NCBI GenBank assembly: GCA_949126835.1
Contig: OX421506.1
Span: 24,885,301-24,949,300 of the forward strand
From: Anisus vortex
Taxonomy: Eukaryota > Mollusca > Gastropoda > Planorbidae
Length of the DNA: 64,000 nt
Reading direction: 5' to 3'
Below the pieces are notes generated by a model. It was not told the DNA's origin, ran no database searches, and saw nothing but the letters and a program-made list of their open reading frames with translations. The position numbers and the translations under genes were made by a program. Below, piece after piece: positions 57,960-64,000 of this stretch (positions are counted from its first letter, which is position 1; each line of letters begins with the position of its first letter).

Positions 57960-58796
57960 GTTCTGTCACCAACATAAATCATTATATAGTTATGGAGAAC
58001 GAGGAACATCCTTGTAAAAAATCTCTAAAGTCAAGAGGAGATACAGAAAATGAGGATAGGTCCCCCAAAAACCAAAGAGTATACATTACGTATCAGCGAT
58101 ATTAATCAGATATTTGAAAAGTACTATGAAGAGAAAACACCTAAACCTGTACTTAGTGACAATTATACGTTTATTGGAAGGTTGAAATTTTATGGTGATG
58201 GAATTATGTTTATTTACCTTGAAATAGCTGATAACGAAAAGAAACAATTAGCTTGGCCTGTTAGATCAACATGGAAAGTTGAATTAATTGACGAAGATGA
58301 CCCAAGCAACAATAATAGTACATTCCTTTTAGGGGAAGCTATATGCATTTTCAATAAACCTAAACAAGGATTATCTCCCATCCAAATGACTGAATTTCAG
58401 TTAGTCTTGACAGGGAATGAAATGTTCTGGACTTATCGCCAGAGATAATTCCGTAACTATGAGATGGTCGGTTGCAACGGAACCAGTTCTACCATATGTT
58501 TATTTGGAGAAATTTTCAGAACTGCTGAACAATGCAGAAAGTTATTATGACCTTTTTCATAGAAAAGTCATACAAAAGGTTAAAAATGACTTGAATGCTG
58601 TCAATGAAAACTCTAAAGAACACCAAGGAAGGATCTTAAAGTTGGAAAACTTCTGCCTAGCATTAACGACAAGCTGAACAAAATTGAAGAAAAGCAAGAC
58701 TCTATAAATGGCAATTTTAAATCAATTTTGACAAGACTGGCTAATATTAGAGTGAATAACCACACCCCGAGCCATACACTACAAAAAGTGATGTAA
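57960..58796 (+). pseudogene. MATH/TRAF-like domain plus coiled coil, frame-broken
   Basis: After a TTTTTTGTCTGTAG acceptor, an ATG at 57992 starts M-E-N-E-E-H-P-C-K-K. The frame then changes near the C/A run at 58062-58072. The second frame encodes a MATH (TRAF-C) type domain: GRLKFYGDGIMFIYLEIAD, LAWPVRSTWKVELIDED, FLLGEAICIF and IQMTEFQLVL. Near 58440 the frame changes again, continuing D-N-S-V-T-M-R-W-S-V and then LEKFSELLNNAESYYDLF. A third change near 58645 leads to a short coiled coil (LNKIEEKQDSINGNFK) and TAA at 58794. AATAAA follows at 58891. MATH domains bind receptor tails or other adaptors, but here the coiled coil follows the domain instead of preceding it as in TRAFs. Three frame changes indicate a pseudogene unless the assembly has errors. 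Confidence 0.65.
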
Positions 58797-58890
58797 ATAA
58801 TACTAAAAGCTGAAATTTGATACAATAATAGGCTACTGTTAATGATAATATTGAAATGTATATCAACTTGTTTTTGACATGTACTCATAT

Positions 58891-58896
58891 AATAAA
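58891..58896 (+). promoter_or_regulatory. Possible polyadenylation signal of the MATH-like pseudogene
   Basis: AATAAA lies about 95 bases after the TAA. Confidence 0.4.
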
Positions 58897-58899
58897 CGT

Positions 58900-59865
58900 T
58901 ACAAATACAATTATATTAAGTGTAAAAAAAAAAATCAATCATTTGTAGATCGAAAATACGTTTTCATTATAGGATATTTTACTAAATTTAAAATTCAATA
59001 GTGTACTTTAAAATTATATCATGCAGGGAAAAGGAGAACCAGTCGATTTATAAATATCATTATTAGAAAAAAAGTATTTTTCATATAATACAAACTTGAC
59101 ATCTCAATGAAAATTTTGCGTCTAAGGCTTATCCGGTGCTAGAGTGATACAAATGTTTTTTCAATAAATATTTCGGTATACTCTTGCATATATTTGTATT
59201 TTTTATTTGTCCTTTGTATCTTACGATTTCTTATATTATGTTCAACCAACCTTAGTCCTTAGAAGAAAATAGGCCTAAATATATTAGCCCAAAAAATGCT
59301 CCATCTATACATATGATTTTTGCGCTTTGCGCCCCGTTCACTTATTTTTTTTCCATTCTTGTATATGAAATTATATGCTTTCAAATGTTGATTTTCCGTG
59401 TTTGTCCAGGAGACAATTTCCGTGCCCGGATGCGTCTCTGGATAAATAAATTTATTTAAGTTTCTTTTTTAGTGCGCTGTAAAAATAATATTGTTTTCAT
59501 CTTCATGTCTATTTGAGCATGTATTCGAGTTTTCTTGGGTTTTATTCTTTGGGAGGATGGGGGGGGGGGGGGGGGGTAGACTTTTTATCATTGTATGTAT
59601 TATTACTAACTGGCTCCTTGCATGCTCTTTCCTGTAGTTTTACCGATAAAACTATTATTGATACTTGTCAGTTAAAAATATTCATTAGCATTGAACAGTT
59701 TCTCAGTTTCTTGATTCGTTGTATATTTTTATGTATTCTTTAAAAATATCAATAATGCTTGTATAGTGCATATCCCGTTGAGGACTGTTCTATGCGCTGA
59801 TGACAGTTACAGAATAGGTCTACAAACAACAAAGAACAGACGAAACTGTTTATATGTACAGGTGA
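58900..59865. other. AT-rich DNA with a poly-G run, no gene seen
   Basis: An uninterrupted G tract of about 17 bases lies at 59560-59576, with a G-rich lead-in. No supported coding sequence. Confidence 0.5.
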
Positions 59866-59869
59866 ATAC

Positions 59870-59955
59870 TGATACTAGAATAGGCGAGCTTTCAGCCGGC
59901 TACTGAAGGTGTCAAGGATAGGGCTCTGGCGAAGCTGTAATGGGAGGTGATGTGT
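59870..59955 (-). mobile_element. CR1/L2-group LINE, 3' end fragment
   Basis: 'gctactgaaggtgtcaagg' and 'tagggctctggcgaagct' match 28730-28790, the 3' end of the LINE at 28690-31640. Only about 85 bases remain. Confidence 0.65.
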
Positions 59956-61036
59956 CCAATACAGTAAAATCAAATTTTGTAGTAATTTTTTTTCTAACAT
60001 TAATTATCAGTTAAGCTTTACGTTTTTGTTACATTTGTTTAAATTTCTTTCTTCAACTATCTGTGAATGCAATGATAATTTGTTATTTTTTTTTAATATT
60101 GTAAATATTAAACGAAAAATAAACTTTGTGAAAAAAAATTGTATGAAATTGCATTTTTTTTTCCTCATGTATTGTTAAACGTTTTAACATTTTAACGCTA
60201 TTAACAACAAGTATTGAAAGAAAAGTAAGATGATTTTAATAAATGTTGACAGCTTCATTGAGGTTCTTATCCCCCCTTAGTAAGTTTAAAGATTGTGTCG
60301 ATCTTATTTTCTTTCTCGGACAAGAAAAAAACATTGACAAATTCTTATGCTGGGGTAAAAATTTATTTTGTTTATTATTATCGTAATATATTCTTATTTT
60401 AAAACTCTAGCTATGATAAATAACTTTGAGCAATCATTGTGCAAATTAATATTTAATTTTCAAAGCAATCGGAAAACGTGACATGAATATTGTCAAATGT
60501 CGATCTTATCTTATATAATATTACATTTGATTCTTCTGTAAAGGAAAGTATTGCGCCCTACTCTCATCCGCTCTCTGGGTCTAGTAGGCCAATTGCTTTT
60601 TGTTTATATTTTTAAATGATGTTAAGTTACTGGTTTTCCCGTTGTTGTTTTTCGAGCAACTCACTCCATGCCCTGATGTCACTTAGGAATAAAGAGTATT
60701 TAGATGAATTTGTTCTCGCATAAAGATAAAAAAAAGTGCTTTTATATTAGCATTGAAACATATTGTAATAGTGTTGTATTTTAAAGTCCATTTTTCGGAC
60801 TTTCACAAACAAAAAGCAAACTACTGCTGCTAGTTTATTTGTAATCATTTTGCAAGTATGTTGTGTAAAAGTGTTATAACTGTTCTTTTAATATTGTTTT
60901 TAGTTTACTAAACGGCAAAATACTAAGCAACAAACACTTAAAAACAAAAACAGAAACATCAAGAAAACCCCAGCGAAACAATTGATACTTAATATTTATT
61001 TTTGTAAGTATTTGATGAGATACATAATAATTATGT
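59956..61036. other. AT-rich DNA up to the right duplication copy
   Basis: I see no coding sequence. 60600-60800 is mildly GC-richer, and no repeat copy was recognised. The duplicated segment starts near 61037. Confidence 0.45.
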
Positions 61037-61225
61037 CTGACAAATAGTCTAAATATTTTAAACCTTTAAAATATGATACATGTATTATGCACAGACAAAA
61101 GTAAAAATAATTTGAACGTATTAAAAAGAATCACACAATCGTTTATTGTTTCTTACAAATAAATGTTTTAATATATTTCAGTTCTTGTTGACGTAACATT
61201 TCACAAATTCGAGAATTGAATACTA

Positions 61226-61410
61226 ACTAAATTGCCCGGCGTTAGAGACTTATAGACCATTTGGTCCAAATGACTAGTAAAGCGGTGTCCACAAGTCTGT
61301 GTGACCATGCTATTAAAAGGAGATAGTGTGGCCATCTAACACTATATTAAGCACCCAGGACGGCTGGGTAGATTCAGGGTCATCCCCCAGGTAGGAGAAA
61401 AAGGGGTTGA
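61226..61410 (-). repeat. SINE-like fragment, right duplicate
   Basis: Counterpart of 190-370, with the same arrangement and a few substitutions. Confidence 0.45.
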
Positions 61411-62557
61411 CGTAAAATTTGATCTGCAGACCTTGGAAATTGCCACAATATTTCCCTAGACTTTAGAATGTCAATAGTGTGCCAAAGTGGGATTTCTAAT
61501 TGATTCAGCGTGCCAACAGCCAGAAAAGACAACCTGCACCAAAAATCAATTCCTTGTAGAAAAGACTTGAATTGTGTTTTTTTGTGTCTTCCGCGTGCCC
61601 TCGAAAATTATTATGCGTGCCAGGTGTGGCACGCGCGCCATATGTTGCCGCCTTCTGCTCTAGATTATCGTATCCAACAGCCTACATGGCTTGCGTAAGT
61701 TTGTATAAAAATCCAATGATGCCGTTTCTCATTCTTTTCGCCCATTTTTTCCAAGATAATTTTTGAGCATTTATTTACATTATTAGCACAGTGAATTGAA
61801 ATAAAAACTGTCGTTAGAAGCTACATGGGGGCCACGCTAAATGGCTTAGCGGGTCGTGATGTAGCCCGAGGGTCGCCTTTAACAACCCTGTCATAGACAT
61901 ATAAAATGTTATGCAATTTAAAATATCCAGCTTAAATCTCTATTAATAACTGTAACCAGTATAATTTTTAAAATTGAACGCTTTTTGTTTTTAAACCAAT
62001 GATATCAATATTTTTTCACACATTGTGAATATTTAAAACAACAACAACATTAAACAGCATTCTTATATAATCTACAAAAACAGTTAACATTTAAATTAAA
62101 TAGTAAAGTAATTATTTAGCTTTTGACAACTGTAAATAAGTATTAGATTTAATATTTTCCCTTAAGTTGTTTTGCTTGAAAATTTTTACTTTCAATAATT
62201 AGTTGATTGCATATGATTTACTAAGGTAATCTTTTGTTAATTTACAGTAATAGAAGATTACATGCATATGTTATCTAATCTAATAATTTCTAGGCCGCCT
62301 TTCTAAACAGTAGAAGGTAGCTATCTTCTAATACTCTTGATCTTTTGAACAACGTTTTCATGGATACAATTTTTTCGCAAACAAATATTTAGTTCTTTTT
62401 TCAATACCAGATCATTGTAGTTTATAATTATTCATTTATTGAATAGATCACGATTATAATTTTAATAAAGTATTTACAAACCACTAATTCATTTAAAACC
62501 ATTTTTGATCAGACACTCTATTTAAAACATCTAATTGTTTCATTGTGTTGTTACAAG

Positions 62558-63817
62558 TTACTGCTGATTACACCTGTTTACGGGCTTTCTGCCTGTTCTT
62601 TTTAACTCCTGTTCATATTCACTTTTCATTTTATCGTAATCGGCTTTCAATTCCATCAATTGAAAACCATTTAGTACTTGCTGTTCTTTATCAATCTCAA
62701 GATCTTCTTCCATTTGTCTTTCCGATGCTCTTATGTTTTCTTCTTCAATTTTTAATAATTCTTCCCTGCACTTTTCATCTTCTAACAATTTTGGCTCTCT
62801 AATTCTGAATTCGTCTTCGTGTTTTCGCAGTTCTTCGAGGTACGCCTTTTTAATCTCATCTTCTCGTTTAGCCTGGGCTTCACGTTCTTTACACATGCGT
62901 TCATTGTACTCCATCTTGTCCTTTAGCCTTTTGATAATATTATCTATATTATTCGATAAATCTTTAAGTACGCCTGTTTCATTATCCATTTCTTTTACGT
63001 ATTTGGAGAGTGCGTCAGTTTCCACAAGAAGTGCTTCAAACTGTTCTGTTTGGTCGCGTGAGTCTTTTTGGTTGACTTTGTCCAGTTTCTAAAGAATGAT
63101 AGGGATATTCTCTAAGGCTTCTTGATGGACCAGAGAATCTTTGATTTCGGCCATTAGTTGTTCTCTATTTTTAGTAGCGAACTGAAAATGTTTATATGTA
63201 TATCTTCTATCTCCATGCTGTAGCTTGTCGATAAGCTCCAGAAATGTATTCATTTGTTTCGTTCTCACAGCTTTCTCCTTGGAGATATTATCAAAAAGTA
63301 CAATTCTGCTTTCACATTCAGTAAGTAGCTCTTTGAAAATTCCTCTTTGCTCTTTGCACCAATTTTCAAACGTCGTCTGTGTTTCTTTGAAATAATCACC
63401 ATTAGTGACCACAAGAATGCAATAGTGCTTTAAGTAATCTTGTCCGAATATAGCTTTTAATATCCTAACGCATTCTTTGTCTTCTGCTGTTAAGCGGTTA
63501 CCATATTTAATAACCAAGAGAAAGACATTGTAACCGTCAGGATTGCGTAAAACAGCATCTTTCATCGTATCAACCAAGAGCTCTGTTGCCCTAACAACGT
63601 CATCAATGTGGAATATATCTCCAACACCTGGACCATCCACAACTTTAATGTGGCTCTTTTCATATTCAACCATCGCATATCTTACTCTTTTTGTCACAGA
63701 CTCACATGTTCCGACAGATTTAAAATAAGGTATTTGCAAAATAGAGTTTCCTGTTGCGCTTTTTCCATTTCCAGTTTTTCCAACTAGCAAAAGATTGATA
63801 CATTTCTTCTCCTTTGC
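62558..63817 (-). pseudogene. GIMAP-like AIG1 GTPase plus coiled coil, right copy, nonsense-mutated
   Basis: Same exon as 1486-2743, with an acceptor CAG at 63818-63820 and the same A-K-E-K-K-C-I start. The G1 motif is GKTGNGKSA, and G3 (DGPG), the conserved box and TNGD are intact. The frame stays open across the site where the left copy is shifted. A CAG-to-TAG change (63089-63091) stops it in the coiled coil after ENIPIIL. The rest of the coiled coil is open to the normal end at 62558. The GTPase domain is therefore complete here, and a truncated but folded protein is possible. Just after the P-loop, residues differ sharply from the left copy (Q-I-P-Y-F-K-S-V-G-T-C against N-R-V-Y-F-E-S-K-G-A-C). 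Confidence 0.85.
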
Positions 63818-64000
63818 CTGAAAGTAGGAGATGTAGATAACAAACGTATTTATTATGAAAATGCTTAGTTAAAAACATTTTTCTTTTGTTTTCCATTTAA
63901 TGCAAAACTATTGACTGAAAGTATATTTAAACTTATGGAAAAAATAATTATAAATGTATTAATAACCGTCATAGATATTTCATTGTTAATCCAGGTGAAG

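Larger units (their letters stand above)
61037..64000. repeat. Right copy of the segmental tandem duplication
   Basis: Same orientation and order as 1-2940. It continues to the end of the window, so its upstream exons (minus strand) would lie to the right. Confidence 0.95.

Noticed and set aside
1..64000. CRISPR array
   Set aside because: The regular arrays (21, 52, 64 and 19 bp units) have no unique spacers between repeats, and the DNA is eukaryotic.

Overview
The window looks like nuclear DNA of a gastropod mollusc, probably a heterobranch/pulmonate snail. It is AT-rich and intron-bearing, packed with non-LTR retrotransposon debris, tRNA-derived SINEs and small DNA transposons, and it carries an immune-type GTPase family (GIMAP/AIG1) that is expanded in snails and bivalves. 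The species is an inference from content only.

Layout. Bases 1-2940 and 61037-64000 are two copies of one segment, about 61 kb apart in the same orientation, so the window spans roughly one unit of a tandem duplication. Each copy holds the same minus-strand exon encoding an AIG1 GTPase domain plus a C-terminal coiled coil. Each is broken by a different single lesion: a frameshift in the left copy and a nonsense codon in the right copy. The left copy can be extended upstream through a 26-codon linker exon (3627-3706) and a 21-bp-periodic heptad-repeat exon (3944-4572), all with matching splice phases.

A second set of phase-matched minus-strand exons runs from a signal-peptide exon at 44188 through 42794, 39479, 34643 and 7867 to 6854. 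It encodes an unrecognised Cys-rich protein with several N-glycosylation sequons. The last exon's stop codon overlaps a possible 5' splice site whose phase fits the heptad-repeat exon. The two sets could therefore be one long gene (ectodomain, heptad coiled coil, AIG1 GTPase) or two neighbouring genes. No transmembrane exon was found.

The introns are full of mobile DNA. At 8453-15334 there is a Ty3/gypsy LTR element in which integrase directly follows protease and no reverse transcriptase is visible. At 15.3-16.7 kb three small hAT-like elements with near-perfect 8-bp target duplications lie close together. A CR1/L2-type LINE occupies 28.7-31.6 kb, a 64-bp satellite 32.0-33.4 kb, and a Jockey/CR1-like LINE 41.0-42.5 kb. 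From 44.9 to 61 kb are a piggyBac-like remnant, a MITE family (one copy enclosing a LINE RNase H fragment), a 19-bp minisatellite inside a SINE, further LINE pieces, and a plus-strand MATH/TRAF-like pseudogene with three frame changes at 57.96-58.8 kb.

No CRISPR array, rRNA or convincing functional tRNA gene was seen. All statements come from reading the sequence by eye; no database search was run.
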